Assembly (NCBI RefSeq): GCF_003989795.1
Contig: NZ_RZHG01000012.1
Location: forward strand, 38,120 to 102,119
Direction of reading: 5' to 3'
Length of the DNA stretch: 64,000 nucleotides
Source: Vreelandella andesensis
Lineage (GTDB): Bacteria; Pseudomonadota; Gammaproteobacteria; Pseudomonadales; Halomonadaceae
In this document: piece by piece, positions 8,791-17,611 of the stretch
Layout of the letters: every line of letters starts with the position of its first letter
Position numbering within the stretch: the stretch's first letter is position 1
Position numbers and translations under genes: made by a program
The notes under the pieces: model-generated
Database searches by the model: none
What the model was told of the DNA's origin: nothing
Seen by the model: only the letters and a program-made list of their open reading frames with translations

Positions 8791-8877
8791 GCCCAGATGG
8801 CGGAATTGGTAGACGCGCTAGCTTCAGGTGCTAGTGTCCGTATGGACGTGGAGGTTCAAGTCCTCTTCTGGGCACCA
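8791..8877 (+). tRNA. tRNA-Leu (CAG), copy 1
   Basis: An 87-base class II tRNA with encoded CCA. It has the acceptor stem GCCCAGA/TCTGGGC, the leucine D-arm (TGGCGGAATTGGTAGACGCG), the anticodon loop TTCAGGT giving CAG (reads CUG), a long variable arm GTCCGTATGGAC and the T arm GGTTCAAGTCC. It differs from copies 2 and 3 at acceptor pair 7:66 (A-T instead of G-C, a compensated change) and in the variable arm (C-G instead of T-G). Confidence 0.97.
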
Positions 8878-8937
8878 TTTTACATCGTGTTACCCCCTTT
8901 TCATGATGTAAAACGGTGCAGCAGCAAGCAATGGTAT

Positions 8938-9000
8938 TGAAAATAGCGTTTGAAATAGTCCTGTGAATAGTACTTGGAAATAGTCCTGAAAATAGTCCTA
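8938..9000. repeat. Degenerate 12-13 bp tandem repeat between tRNA copies 1 and 2
   Basis: Five consecutive units with the core GAAATAGTCCTG: 8938-8950, 8951-8963, 8964-8976 (13 bp each), then 8977-8988 and 8989-9000 (12 bp each). There is no palindromic repeat or unique spacer, so it is not CRISPR. It sits in the spacer between two tRNA genes. Confidence 0.75.
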
Positions 9001-9041
9001 GAAGCAATATTAGTAAAAGTATCAGTAAAACGTTTGTATTC

Positions 9042-9128
9042 GCCCAGGTGGCGGAATTGGTAGACGCGCTAGCTTCAGGTGCTAGTGTCTGTATGGACGT
9101 GGAGGTTCAAGTCCTCTCCTGGGCACCA
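9042..9128 (+). tRNA. tRNA-Leu (CAG), copy 2
   Basis: An 87-base tRNA with encoded CCA, identical to copy 3. The acceptor stem is GCCCAGG/CCTGGGC, the anticodon loop TTCAGGT (CAG), and the variable arm GTCTGTATGGAC carries a T-G wobble. Probably co-transcribed with copies 1 and 3. Confidence 0.97.
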
Positions 9129-9153
9129 TACGAATACAAACAGCAGTATGATC

Positions 9154-9204
9154 TTTAGTAAACAAAGAACTTTAGTAAACAAAGACTTTTAGCAAACAAA
9201 GATC
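9154..9204. repeat. 17-bp tandem repeat (3 units) between tRNA copies 2 and 3
   Basis: Three head-to-tail units, TTTAGTAAACAAAGAAC (9154-9170), TTTAGTAAACAAAGACT (9171-9187) and TTTAGCAAACAAAGATC (9188-9204). They differ at one to three positions. The unit is unlike the one in the preceding tRNA spacer. Confidence 0.8.
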
Positions 9205-9238
9205 AGTGGTAAAAAATCCCAGTTGTAAAAAATGATGT

Positions 9239-9325
9239 GCCCAGGTGGCGGAATTGGTAGACGCGCTAGCTTCAGGTGCTAGTGTCTGTATGGACGTGGA
9301 GGTTCAAGTCCTCTCCTGGGCACCA
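9239..9325 (+). tRNA. tRNA-Leu (CAG), copy 3
   Basis: An 87-base tRNA identical to copy 2 including CCA. It is the last of the three-gene cluster. CUG is normally the dominant leucine codon in this GC-rich group, which fits multiple copies of its cognate tRNA. Confidence 0.97.
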
Positions 9326-9443
9326 CTTCAATAAGTCAGTACGCATTAACTCTGATCGACTCTTTATCGCCTGCCTCTCAGTATTGTATCCACAATGTTT
9401 GCTTTTTGACGTTCTCACCGTTCATCTAGAAAACGCTGTTCAG

Positions 9444-9486
9444 AAAAAAACCGCTCAAGCGAACAGCTTCGCCTTCGCGGTTTTTT
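9444..9486. terminator. Bidirectional terminator between the tRNA cluster and the nuclease gene
   Basis: The arms AAAAAAACCGC (9444-9454) and GCGGTTTTTT (9477-9486) enclose a nested GCGAA/TTCGC hairpin. A- and T-tracts flank both sides, so it can end the tRNA transcript on the plus strand and the nuclease gene on the minus strand. Confidence 0.75.
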
Positions 9487-9489
9487 ACG

Positions 9490-10353
9490 TTATTGGAAAC
9501 GCCCAGGACGCCGTGCAACCTCCTCTAACGCCCAGCCTTGAGTACGCAACTGCTCTTCCAACACAGCTTCGCGCTCCGCCGACAGATCAGGGAAGAAGTT
9601 CAGCCCTGTTCGCGACTCGATTTCATCGATAGTCACCAGATAGTCGTCTAACGGTTCATTGCCACGAACGTCTTGAGGCATGATAAAGGCGAGAGACAAC
9701 GGTGCTTCTTCATTTGGTACAACGATAATTTTATAAAACGCCTCTGGCACTTCTACAAAACCAACTCGATTAAACACATTATCCATATAGCGCTCTGGAA
9801 AAATGGGACCAGTAATTACCTGTAAACGATCAAAGCGCGGTGCAAAATGATCCATTACTGACTCTTCAAGGCGCTGCCAAAGCTGGCGGTTCAAATTAGG
9901 CCGCTGAGGCGTCATATTACTCATCAAGAAGGTATCAACCTGGGCATTACGGCCATGTACTGCTGCAATCGCATAGTTAGGCGCCAAGTGCCCGCGATCA
10001 TAGCCACTGCCGGAATAGCTATTCGTACCGATTGGCCACAATGTGCGCCAGTCAGCTTTAAAATTAGGCCGCGGACCAATACGAGTATCATCGGATACCG
10101 CCTCGACCTGATAACTGACCCAAAGTGGATTGACTCGCACATCCGACCACCCAGCCAAAAAGCCATCGTTTCTCAGCACACGGTGAAACGTTGTTGGATG
10201 AAAACCATCCCAGGTAGGCACCCCCATCCATGTGTAATCATTCTGATGTTGACGTCCCTGAAACTCCCAAAGCCCCGTTCCCACAATGACAAAAAGCACG
10301 GCGATACCGAAGCGTTTACCCTGACGACGCCAGCGCGAAAGCGATTTCCCCAA
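9490..10353 (-). CDS. DNA/RNA non-specific endonuclease (NUC family), membrane-anchored or secreted
   Basis: The 287-residue protein carries the beta-beta-alpha-Me nuclease fold of the Serratia nuclease family: YDRGHLAPNYAI (about 120-131, with the catalytic DRGH histidine) and MSNMTPQRPNLNRQLW (metal-binding Asn region). It hydrolyses DNA and RNA to short 5'-phosphorylated oligonucleotides with Mg2+. The N-terminus has a basic stretch and one hydrophobic segment (RFGIAVLFVIVGTGLWEF), so it is either exported or anchored facing the periplasm. The start is a TTG preceded by GGGAG at proper distance. Likely role is nucleic-acid scavenging; no immunity gene lies beside it. Confidence 0.92.
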   Translation of the reverse strand: MGKSLSRWRRQGKRFGIAVLFVIVGTGLWEFQGRQHQNDYTWMGVPTWDGFHPTTFHRVLRNDGFLAGWSDVRVNPLWVSYQVEAVSDDTRIGPRPNFKADWRTLWPIGTNSYSGSGYDRGHLAPNYAIAAVHGRNAQVDTFLMSNMTPQRPNLNRQLWQRLEESVMDHFAPRFDRLQVITGPIFPERYMDNVFNRVGFVEVPEAFYKIIVVPNEEAPLSLAFIMPQDVRGNEPLDDYLVTIDEIESRTGLNFFPDLSAEREAVLEEQLRTQGWALEEVARRPGRFQ

Positions 10354-10410
10354 CGGTCTTACTCCCTATAATAGTTTTGCATCCTGCTTTTTATGTCAGG
10401 TAGTTATTAA

Positions 10411-10686
10411 TTACCAGCCCAGGGAAAACATCGTTTCTAAATCGTGACGGGAGTGTACCTGCATCGCATTCAGCGTTTCAGTATCGCTAATGCCTTCTAC
10501 CGCGTTTAGACGTTCCGTGACCAATTCTGCAAGGCTTTCAAAATCAGGCGTACGTGCAATAGCGACAAGATCATAACGACCACAGGTCGAATAGACTTCA
10601 CTGATACCATCTACATCAGCAAGGCGCTCGGCGACCGCTTTTACCTGGCCTTTTTCAGTATTGATTAAAATCACAGCGTTTTGCAT
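10411..10686 (-). CDS. Stand-alone Lrp/AsnC ligand-binding (RAM/SLAM) domain protein
   Basis: A 91-residue protein made only of the AsnC-type effector-binding domain, beginning MQNAVILINTEKGQVKAVAERL, with YSTCGRYDLVAI in the middle. The helix-turn-helix of full-length Lrp proteins is absent. Such stand-alone domains form oligomeric rings, bind amino acids and may modulate Lrp-type regulators by mixed assembly, though the partner is unknown. A GGGGGTG lies before the ATG. Confidence 0.88.
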   Translation of the reverse strand: MQNAVILINTEKGQVKAVAERLADVDGISEVYSTCGRYDLVAIARTPDFESLAELVTERLNAVEGISDTETLNAMQVHSRHDLETMFSLGW

Positions 10687-10942
10687 AGCACCCCCAACAA
10701 CAGCGTTAATAACAATCTAGTCAGCAACCTTCAGCGAGTATAACAGGCTGTTTGCTAGGGCCAAGCTCCGCTCAATAGCGCGGTCAATTGTCGCGCTCTT
10801 CATAAGGTTATTCGCACTAATTTTAAGCATGCGCTAGCATGGGTAGGAGAACTCCAGTTTAGAAGCTTTGTCGGAGTATTAGAGGTGGCTAACCACCCAA
10901 CAACATAAACAAAACGTCAAACCGTGACGATAAGGAGACACC

Positions 10943-11257
10943 ATGGCTAATCAGAGCCGTCGTAAGTTCATGCGTAACAGTGTAATGGGGCTCGCCGCCC
11001 TGCCATTTGGTGCTGGCATCCTGTCGAAGACTGCTTTTGCCCAGGAATTGCCCCGCCTTGATCCCTCCAACTCAACCGCTCAGGCACTTAACTACGTTGA
11101 AGTCGCCAGTGACGCAAGCGATCACCCAGCCTATGAGGAAGGTGAATTGTGCTCAAACTGCATGTTCTTCAATGCAGAAAACGAAGGTTGCCAGTTGTTC
11201 CCGCAAAATAGTGTTGAACCTGCTGGCTGGTGCCAGTCATGGACTGCTAAGAGCTAG
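10943..11257 (+). CDS. High-potential iron-sulfur protein (HiPIP)
   Basis: HiPIPs are small periplasmic electron carriers with a [4Fe-4S] cluster cycling between +2 and +3, linking the bc1 complex to oxidases, reductases or photosynthetic reaction centres. The 104-residue precursor has a Tat signal (SRRKFMR, then a hydrophobic stretch ending TAFAQ) so the folded holoprotein is exported. The mature part has the four cluster cysteines at about residues 70, 73, 83 and 97 in the CxxC...C...GWC pattern. Since this organism shows no phototrophy genes here, a role in respiration is the likelier guess. Confidence 0.95.
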   Translation: MANQSRRKFMRNSVMGLAALPFGAGILSKTAFAQELPRLDPSNSTAQALNYVEVASDASDHPAYEEGELCSNCMFFNAENEGCQLFPQNSVEPAGWCQSWTAKS

Positions 11258-11282
11258 CATTTATAGCTAATTGAGCTTGATG

Positions 11283-11309
11283 ATTACCCCGCGCTTGCCG
11301 CGGGGTAAT
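11283..11309. terminator. Hairpin between the convergent HiPIP and SpoVR genes
   Basis: An 11-bp perfect stem (ATTACCCCGCG / CGCGGGGTAAT) with a 5-base loop lies between two convergent stops. T-tracts are short on both sides, so it may work as a bidirectional but imperfect terminator. Confidence 0.65.
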
Positions 11310-11319
11310 TGTTTAATTG

Positions 11320-12882
11320 TTAACTTACGTCTTTGCTCTCTTCCTCAACCGGCCACTGGTAACGGCGCGTTACCCGCCCATCTTCCATTGACACCAAATG
11401 CACCGGAAACCCCCATAGTTGCTGCAAGTGGCGGATCACCGGATAAACGCTGCGACCAAGTGGCCGCCGGCTGTCTTGGACATGGTGCAAGGTCAACGAA
11501 CGATCCCCCCGTATCGCTGCTTCAACAACTTGGATATTTGGCTCACGCACCGATAAGGCGTACTGGGTTGAAAGTGCCTCTCGAACCCGTCGATAACCAC
11601 GCTCGTTATGAATTGCCGCTACTTCTAGTGTCTCCATTTGATCATCATCAACAATTAAGAACAGCTTGAGATCACGTATCACTTTGGGAGATAAAAACTG
11701 CTGGATAAACGACTCATCCTTGAAGTTGCGCATGGCAAACTCAACGGTATCCCGCCAAGGGCTGCCCGCAATATCAGGAAACCACTCCCGATCTTCCTCA
11801 GTAGGCGCATCACAAATACGCTTGATGTCCATAAAGATCGCGAACCCCAGTGCGTAGGGATTAAGGCCGCTGTAGTGCGGGTTATCAAAGCCTGGCTGAT
11901 TGATAACCGCCGCATGGGATTGCAAAAACTCCAACATCAAGCCTTCGTCAACGTTACCTTCATCGTATAACCGATTCATTAACGTGTAATGCCAGAAGCA
12001 AGCCCACCCTTCATTCATTACCTGGGTTTGTCGCTGGGGATAAAAGTACTGCGCCAGTTTGCGCACAATACGCACAATTTCACGCTGCCAGGGCGCCAGA
12101 AGTGGCGCATTTTTTTCAATAAAATACAGCAGGTTTTCCTGTGGTTCTGAGGGGTAAAGACCGCCGCTATGTAGCCCAAGCGGGTCCGCATCGCTATGTA
12201 GGCTGCCCGGCAGCGGAGCGACCCCATTAGGCGCGTCAGGAATCGTGCGCCACAGCATATTGACCTGGGTTTGCAGGTAAGCCTCGCGTTCTTCTTGGCG
12301 CTTTACCTCTTCTTCTGCAGAAATAGGGGAAGGCCGCTTGTAGCGGTCTACACCGTAGTTTTGTAGCGCGTGACAGGCATCCAGTAATTGCTCTACCGCA
12401 TGGACGCCATGGCGCTCCTCGCACTGGGCAATATACTTACGAGCAAACACCAAATAATCAATGATGGAGTCGGCATCCGTCCAGGCACGGAATAAGTAAT
12501 TGCCTTTAAAGAAAGAGTTATGCCCATAGCAGGCATGCGCAATGACCAACACCTGCATCATCAGGGTATTTTCTTCCATTAAGTAAGCGATGCAAGGGTT
12601 GGAGTTTATTACCAGCTCATAGGCGAGGCCCATCTGGCCGCGCTTGTAGGCTTGCTCAACAGCAAGAAACTGCTTACCAAATGACCAGTGGTGATAACCT
12701 ACCGGCATTCCCACGCTCGCATAGGCATCCATCATCTGTTCAGTGGTAATCACCTCTATCTGATTGGGATAAGTATCTAAGCGGTACTCATCGGCGAGCC
12801 TGGCGAGTTCTTCATCGAAACGCTCCAACACACTGAAGTTCCAGTCGGAACCGGTCGCTATTGGCTTTCGGGCTACACTCAT
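11320..12882 (-). CDS. SpoVR family protein (YcgB)
   Basis: A 520-residue member of the SpoVR/YcgB family, close to the 510 residues of E. coli YcgB. Family-typical segments include YPNQIEVITTEQMMDAYASVG, HWSFGKQFL, NPCIAYLMEENT, ACYGHNSFFKGNYLF, NEGWACFWHYTLMNRL and LNPYALGF. The conserved His and Glu residues suggest a metal or nucleotide site. The biochemical function is unknown; in Bacillus the homologue acts in spore cortex formation, and in non-sporulating bacteria it goes with PrkA and YeaH in stationary-phase and stress physiology. It is the third gene of the prkA-yeaH-spoVR operon, 20 bases after yeaH, with AGGAG at its start. Confidence 0.93.
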   Translation of the reverse strand: MSVARKPIATGSDWNFSVLERFDEELARLADEYRLDTYPNQIEVITTEQMMDAYASVGMPVGYHHWSFGKQFLAVEQAYKRGQMGLAYELVINSNPCIAYLMEENTLMMQVLVIAHACYGHNSFFKGNYLFRAWTDADSIIDYLVFARKYIAQCEERHGVHAVEQLLDACHALQNYGVDRYKRPSPISAEEEVKRQEEREAYLQTQVNMLWRTIPDAPNGVAPLPGSLHSDADPLGLHSGGLYPSEPQENLLYFIEKNAPLLAPWQREIVRIVRKLAQYFYPQRQTQVMNEGWACFWHYTLMNRLYDEGNVDEGLMLEFLQSHAAVINQPGFDNPHYSGLNPYALGFAIFMDIKRICDAPTEEDREWFPDIAGSPWRDTVEFAMRNFKDESFIQQFLSPKVIRDLKLFLIVDDDQMETLEVAAIHNERGYRRVREALSTQYALSVREPNIQVVEAAIRGDRSLTLHHVQDSRRPLGRSVYPVIRHLQQLWGFPVHLVSMEDGRVTRRYQWPVEEESKDVS

Positions 12883-12902
12883 GGCGCACTCCTCGGTTCG
12901 CG

Positions 12903-14192
12903 TTACTGCTTTTGACTCAACCGACGTTTAAACAGCTCACGAAAAACGGGATAAATATCCCCAGCATCGACAATTTGGCGCATCGCAAACCGTTCGGGAA
13001 ACTGCGCGGCGATCGTTTCATATTCATGCCACAGCGACTGATGCTCATGGGGGGTGATTTCCACGTAAGCGTAATACTGCAACTGCGGCATTAGCTGCTT
13101 AACCAGTAGATCTCGACAAATATTCGAGTCATCGTCCCAGTTGTCGCCGTCCGATGCCTGAGCGATGTAGAGGTTCCACTGTCCGGCGGGATAGCGTTTT
13201 TCGATAATTTTATTAACCAGAGTGAGCGCGCTGGAGACGATGGTGCCACCTGTTTCACGGGAATAGAAAAACTCCTCCTCGTTTACCTCCCTTGCCGCCG
13301 TATGATGGCGTACAAACACTAGCTCTACTTTTTCGTAATGTTTTTCCAAAAACAGATAGAGCAATAAGAAAAATCGCTTAGCGATATCTTTATGGTTTTG
13401 GGTCATGGAACCAGAAACGTCCATCACACAGAACATCACCGCTTGGCTTGACGGTTGGGGTTGCGCCGATAGCTGGTGATAGCGCAGATCGTAGGTATCG
13501 ATAAACGGCACCCCTTCAATGCGCTTTTCCAACCGTTCAATTTCTGTTTTTAGCTCAACAATTCTTGCCGGATTGCGCAACACCGAGTCCTTGCGTTCTT
13601 CTGCGGCAAGCGCCTCTTGAGCCTCTTTCAATGCCCGCTTAATCGGTGCGCGCATAGCAATACGCCGTGCGTAAGCTTCACGCATTGATCGGGTAATGCT
13701 AATTCGCGATGGCACACCATCACGCGCTAGCCCTGCACGCACCATTTTTATTTCTTCAAGCGACTTCAACGGCTTGCGTTGCAAATGAGGCAACTCAAGA
13801 CCATCAAATACAAACTCCAAAAACTCCTCACGGCTCAGCGTGAAGGCAAACTCATCATCACCCTCACCTTGGTTGGAAGCGCCCCCTTCGCCCGCGCCAT
13901 CTCCGCCACCTTTACCGCTAGGGCGGCGGATTTGATCCCCCTCTAAAAACTCCTTGTTCCCAGGCGACACGGTATGTCGCGCACCGCCTGGGCCGTGCTG
14001 AAACACGGGTTCAGAGATATCTTTGGTAGGAATGGATACTTTTTCCCCTCGCTCCATATCGGTAATGGAGCGGCGGTTCACCGCCTCCTCCACCGAGCGC
14101 TTAATATGCTTACGATAGCGTTCCAAAAAGCGCTGCCGATTGACCGCGCTTTTATGCTTAGCGTTAGGCCTTCGATCAATAAAGTAGGTCAT
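12903..14192 (-). CDS. yeaH: YeaH/UPF0229 (DUF444) protein
   Basis: A 429-residue DUF444 protein beginning [22 protein letters not shown], the family's conserved opening. A Gly/Gln-rich low-complexity linker (about residues 90-110) precedes a C-terminal von Willebrand A-like domain with a MIDAS-type DVSGSM motif ([20 protein letters not shown]) and GGTIVSSAL. vWA proteins of this kind usually partner with AAA+ or kinase proteins; here PrkA lies directly upstream. AGGAG is near the start. In E. coli yeaGH respond to starvation and RpoS; the same may hold here but no promoter was identified. Confidence 0.94.
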   Translation of the reverse strand: MTYFIDRRPNAKHKSAVNRQRFLERYRKHIKRSVEEAVNRRSITDMERGEKVSIPTKDISEPVFQHGPGGARHTVSPGNKEFLEGDQIRRPSGKGGGDGAGEGGASNQGEGDDEFAFTLSREEFLEFVFDGLELPHLQRKPLKSLEEIKMVRAGLARDGVPSRISITRSMREAYARRIAMRAPIKRALKEAQEALAAEERKDSVLRNPARIVELKTEIERLEKRIEGVPFIDTYDLRYHQLSAQPQPSSQAVMFCVMDVSGSMTQNHKDIAKRFFLLLYLFLEKHYEKVELVFVRHHTAAREVNEEEFFYSRETGGTIVSSALTLVNKIIEKRYPAGQWNLYIAQASDGDNWDDDSNICRDLLVKQLMPQLQYYAYVEITPHEHQSLWHEYETIAAQFPERFAMRQIVDAGDIYPVFRELFKRRLSQKQ

Positions 14193-14211
14193 ACGACCTC
14201 CCGATTATCCG

Positions 14212-16134
14212 CTACTGGGACTTGCGCACGCGTAGATACCACTCGGAAAGCAACCGAACCTGTTTCTCGGTGTAGCCACGATCAACCATGCGCGCCACAA
14301 AATCCTCGTGCTTCTTCTGATCCGACTTCGACGCCTTAGCATTAAACGAAATAACCGGTAACAGCTCCTCGGTGTTGGCAAACATCTTATGCTCGATAAC
14401 ACCTTTGAGCTTTTCATAAGACTGCCAGCTGGGGTTCATGCCGTTATTTTGCGCACGTGCCCGCAACACGAAATTAACCACTTCGTGACGGAAGTCTTTC
14501 GGGTTAGAAATACCGGCTGGTTTCTCGATTTTTTCCAGCTCCTCATTCAGCGACTGACGGTTTAACAACTCGCCGGTTTCAGGGTCACGGAACTCCTGAT
14601 CCTGAATCCAGAAATCCGCATAGGTTACATACCGATCAAAGATGTTCTGACCATACTCGCTATAGGATTCCAGGTAAGCGGTTTGAATTTCCTTACCGAT
14701 GAAGTCCACATAACGTGGCGCCAGAAACTCTTTGATAAAGCCGATATAGCGTTCAAACACCTCAGAAGGCAGTTGCTCCCGCTCTAATGCTTGCTCCAGC
14801 ACATACAGCAAATGCACGGGGTTTGCGGCAACTTCAGTACCGTCAAAGTTAAACACTTTAGAAAGTATCTTAAATGCAAAACGGGTAGATAAGCCCTGCA
14901 TGCCCTCATCGACACCTGCCGCATCTCGGTACTCTTGGATCGACTTCGCTCGAGGATCGGTATCTTTCAGGTTTTCGCCGTCATAAACACGCATTTTGGA
15001 GTAGATACTGGAGTTTTCCGGCACCTTTAAACGCGATAGTACGGAGAACTGTGCCAACATTCGTAGCGTATCGGGAGCGCAAGGGGCTGCATTAAGCGAC
15101 GAGTCTTCAAGCAGTTTTTGGTAAATCTTAATCTCTTCAGAAACCCGCAGACAGTAAGGCACCTTAACGATGTAGACGCGATCCAGAAACGCCTCGTTGT
15201 TACGGTTATTACGGAACGCCTGCCATTCCGATTCGTTAGAGTGGGCTAATATCACACCGTCAAAGGGAATTGCCCCCATACCTTCCGTGGGGTTGTAGTT
15301 GCCTTCTTGGGTAGCAGTAAGTAAGGGGTGCAGCACCTTAATCGGCGCTTTAAACATCTCAACAAATTCCATCAGCCCTTGGTTCGCACGGCAAAGCCCG
15401 CCAGAGAAGCTATAGGCATCGGGGTCATCTTGGGAGTAAAGCTCTAACTGGCGAATATCGACTTTACCCACCAACGAGGAGATATCCTGATTATTTTCAT
15501 CGCCAGGCTCGGTTTTAGAAATGGCAATTTGATTCAACCGCGAGGGATATAGGCGCACTACCCTAAATTGGGATATATCGCCGCCCGCTTCTTTTAAACG
15601 CTTTGCCGCCCAGGGCGACATCACGCTGCGCAAATAACGTTGGGGAATGCCGTACTCCTTCTCCAGAAGTTCACCATCTTCTTCTGGTGAAAAAAGTCCT
15701 AGCGGTGATTCATATACCGGCGAGTCTTTAATGGCATAGAACGGAATACGCTCCATCAACAACTTCAAGCGCTCCGCCAGCGACGATTTACCGCCCCCTA
15801 CCGGCCCTAACAAGTAGAGAATTTGCTTGCGCTCTTCAAGCCCCTGCGCAGCATGACGGAAGTAGGCCACAATCTGCTCGATGGCTTCTTCCATGCCATG
15901 AAATTCAGCAAACGCAGGGTAGCGGCGAATCACCTTATTCGAAAAAATGCGTGATAGACGCGGGTCTTTCGCCGTGTCGATCACTTCAGGTTCGCCAATA
16001 GCTTCCAGCATGCGCTCGGAGGCGCTGGCATAAACCTTTGGGTCACGGCGACAAAGCGCTAGATACTCCTCAAGGCTCATGTCCTCTTGCTGAACGCGGG
16101 CAAACCGGTCTTGAACGTGATCAAAAATGCTCAT
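14212..16134 (-). CDS. prkA: PrkA-type AAA+ serine protein kinase/protease (YeaG)
   Basis: The 640-residue protein matches E. coli YeaG in length and sequence. The N-terminal AAA+ domain has Walker A LLGPVGGGKSSLAE (about 108-121); the C-terminal half is the PrkA kinase-like domain (FNFDGTEVAANPVHLLYVLE region onward). The family was described as serine kinase; B. subtilis PrkA was later reported with protease activity, so the exact chemistry is open. It leads the operon and is followed after 19 bases by yeaH and then spoVR, a strongly conserved trio. AGGAG lies 7 bases before the ATG. Confidence 0.95.
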   Translation of the reverse strand: MSIFDHVQDRFARVQQEDMSLEEYLALCRRDPKVYASASERMLEAIGEPEVIDTAKDPRLSRIFSNKVIRRYPAFAEFHGMEEAIEQIVAYFRHAAQGLEERKQILYLLGPVGGGKSSLAERLKLLMERIPFYAIKDSPVYESPLGLFSPEEDGELLEKEYGIPQRYLRSVMSPWAAKRLKEAGGDISQFRVVRLYPSRLNQIAISKTEPGDENNQDISSLVGKVDIRQLELYSQDDPDAYSFSGGLCRANQGLMEFVEMFKAPIKVLHPLLTATQEGNYNPTEGMGAIPFDGVILAHSNESEWQAFRNNRNNEAFLDRVYIVKVPYCLRVSEEIKIYQKLLEDSSLNAAPCAPDTLRMLAQFSVLSRLKVPENSSIYSKMRVYDGENLKDTDPRAKSIQEYRDAAGVDEGMQGLSTRFAFKILSKVFNFDGTEVAANPVHLLYVLEQALEREQLPSEVFERYIGFIKEFLAPRYVDFIGKEIQTAYLESYSEYGQNIFDRYVTYADFWIQDQEFRDPETGELLNRQSLNEELEKIEKPAGISNPKDFRHEVVNFVLRARAQNNGMNPSWQSYEKLKGVIEHKMFANTEELLPVISFNAKASKSDQKKHEDFVARMVDRGYTEKQVRLLSEWYLRVRKSQ

Positions 16135-16346
16135 GGAACTCTCCTGTGGCCCATCCCCCAGCAGCTACCGCCAAGCCCAAACATCAAGCGGTGTGCAATA
16201 CGAGGTGTTGCTCTATCAGCGTAGTCAGCATTAGCAAAAAGTGATGACTAAACCTTCAACGCACAATTCTTAATAATTTGAGCGCAGCACAGGAGAATAA
16301 GTTGCGTTGAATAGGCGATTGCCCTAAAAAGACGCTTCAAAACGCA

Positions 16347-16371
16347 CAGCGCCGCCAGATAGGCGGCGCTG
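16347..16371 (-). terminator. Terminator after the threonine aldolase gene
   Basis: A 10-bp perfect stem (CAGCGCCGCC / GGCGGCGCTG) with a 5-base loop lies 41 bases past the stop of the aldolase gene. On the minus strand it is followed by TGCGTTTTG and, further on, CTTTTTAG. Confidence 0.75.
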
Positions 16372-16411
16372 TGGCAGAACAACACGTTTAACAGATGTTA
16401 TTTAGTCCGTA

Positions 16412-17455
16412 TTACTCCAGCACTTCTTTTACATCTGCCAAGAGTTGATCCAGTAATTCAACGGTGGTGTTCCAAGCACAGACAAAGCGCGCCCCACCAG
16501 CCCCAATGAAGGTATAGAAGTTCCAGCCTTTAGCTTTCAACGCCTCTATCGCATGAGGAGGAAATTCAACGAAGACACTATTGGCCTGTGTAGGAAACAT
16601 CAGTGTAACGCCGGGCAGCGCCTGTAGCCCTTCTGATAAATAACGTGCCATGGCATTGGCATGTTGAGCGTTGGTTAACCACGCACCGCTTTCCAACAAC
16701 CCTAGCCATGGGGCGGAAACAAAGCGCATTTTAGAAGCCAACTGACCTGCCTGCTTGCAGCGATAGGAAAAATCTTCAGCTAAATCGCGGTTAAAAAACA
16801 GAATGGCTTCACCGAACGCTAACCCATTCTTGGTTCCCGAAAAGCACAGTACATCGACACCTACCTGCCAAGTAAGCTCGGCAGGACTCGCGTTGAGACT
16901 GGCGCAGGCATTGGCAAACCGCGCACCGTCCATATGCAGGCGCAAATCATGCTTATCTGCCATGGCGCGAATTGCCAATAACTCTTCTCGAGAGTACACC
17001 GTGCCGACTTCTGTCGCCTGAGTAAGCGATACTACTTTAGGCTTGGGATAATGAATATCACTGCGCTTAGTTACCAACGCTTCAATACCCTGTGGCGTTA
17101 GCTTCCCGTTAGCCCCTGGTGAAGTCAGCAGTTTCGCACCGTTAGAAAAGAACTCGGGGCCACCACACTCATCGGTTTCAATATGGGCCAATTCATGACA
17201 AATGACGCTGTGGTAGCTGCGCCCCATTGCGGAAAGCGCCAGAGAGTTTGCCGCGGTACCGTTGAACACAAAAAACACGTCGCAATCGTAGTCAAACATG
17301 TCACGAAAACGATCTGCGGCGCGGGCAGTCCAACGGTCGTTGCCATAGGCTAAATCATCGGCTTGATTGGCTTCCAGCAGGTATTCCATAGCCTCTGGGC
17401 AGATACCTGAGGTGTTGTCACTGGCCAGAAATCGTGGGGTACACTCCGAGGTCAT
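16412..17455 (-). CDS. ltaE: Low-specificity L-threonine aldolase
   Basis: A PLP enzyme of fold type I that cleaves L-threonine and L-allo-threonine to glycine and acetaldehyde. The 347-residue protein starts with FLASDNTSGICPEAMEYLLEANQ, typical of the beta-eliminating lyase/threonine aldolase family. It shows the H-E-L-A-H-I-E-T-D-E segment, LHMDGARFANA (PLP-binding Asp/Arg) and the Schiff-base lysine in CFSGTKNGLAFGE. It stands alone with its own terminator. AAAGGA precedes the start. Confidence 0.93.
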   Translation of the reverse strand: MTSECTPRFLASDNTSGICPEAMEYLLEANQADDLAYGNDRWTARAADRFRDMFDYDCDVFFVFNGTAANSLALSAMGRSYHSVICHELAHIETDECGGPEFFSNGAKLLTSPGANGKLTPQGIEALVTKRSDIHYPKPKVVSLTQATEVGTVYSREELLAIRAMADKHDLRLHMDGARFANACASLNASPAELTWQVGVDVLCFSGTKNGLAFGEAILFFNRDLAEDFSYRCKQAGQLASKMRFVSAPWLGLLESGAWLTNAQHANAMARYLSEGLQALPGVTLMFPTQANSVFVEFPPHAIEALKAKGWNFYTFIGAGGARFVCAWNTTVELLDQLLADVKEVLE

Positions 17456-17611
17456 GACGATAGTCCTTTTCTCTGACGGTCATACGGCGCGAGCTGGGTG
17501 CCACTCGCGCCTTAAATTGTTAACTGTGGTTAACAGCCACCTTGATCAGTCAGTCTATCGCCATTTAAACGTTGGCGTCACCCGCCCGTCTCGCCGGGCC
17601 CTGTCATCTAG

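Noticed and set aside
9276..9632. Plus-strand frame of 118 codons overlapping tRNA-Leu copy 3
   Set aside because: It starts inside a tRNA and runs through the terminator and the end of the nuclease gene; no family resemblance.
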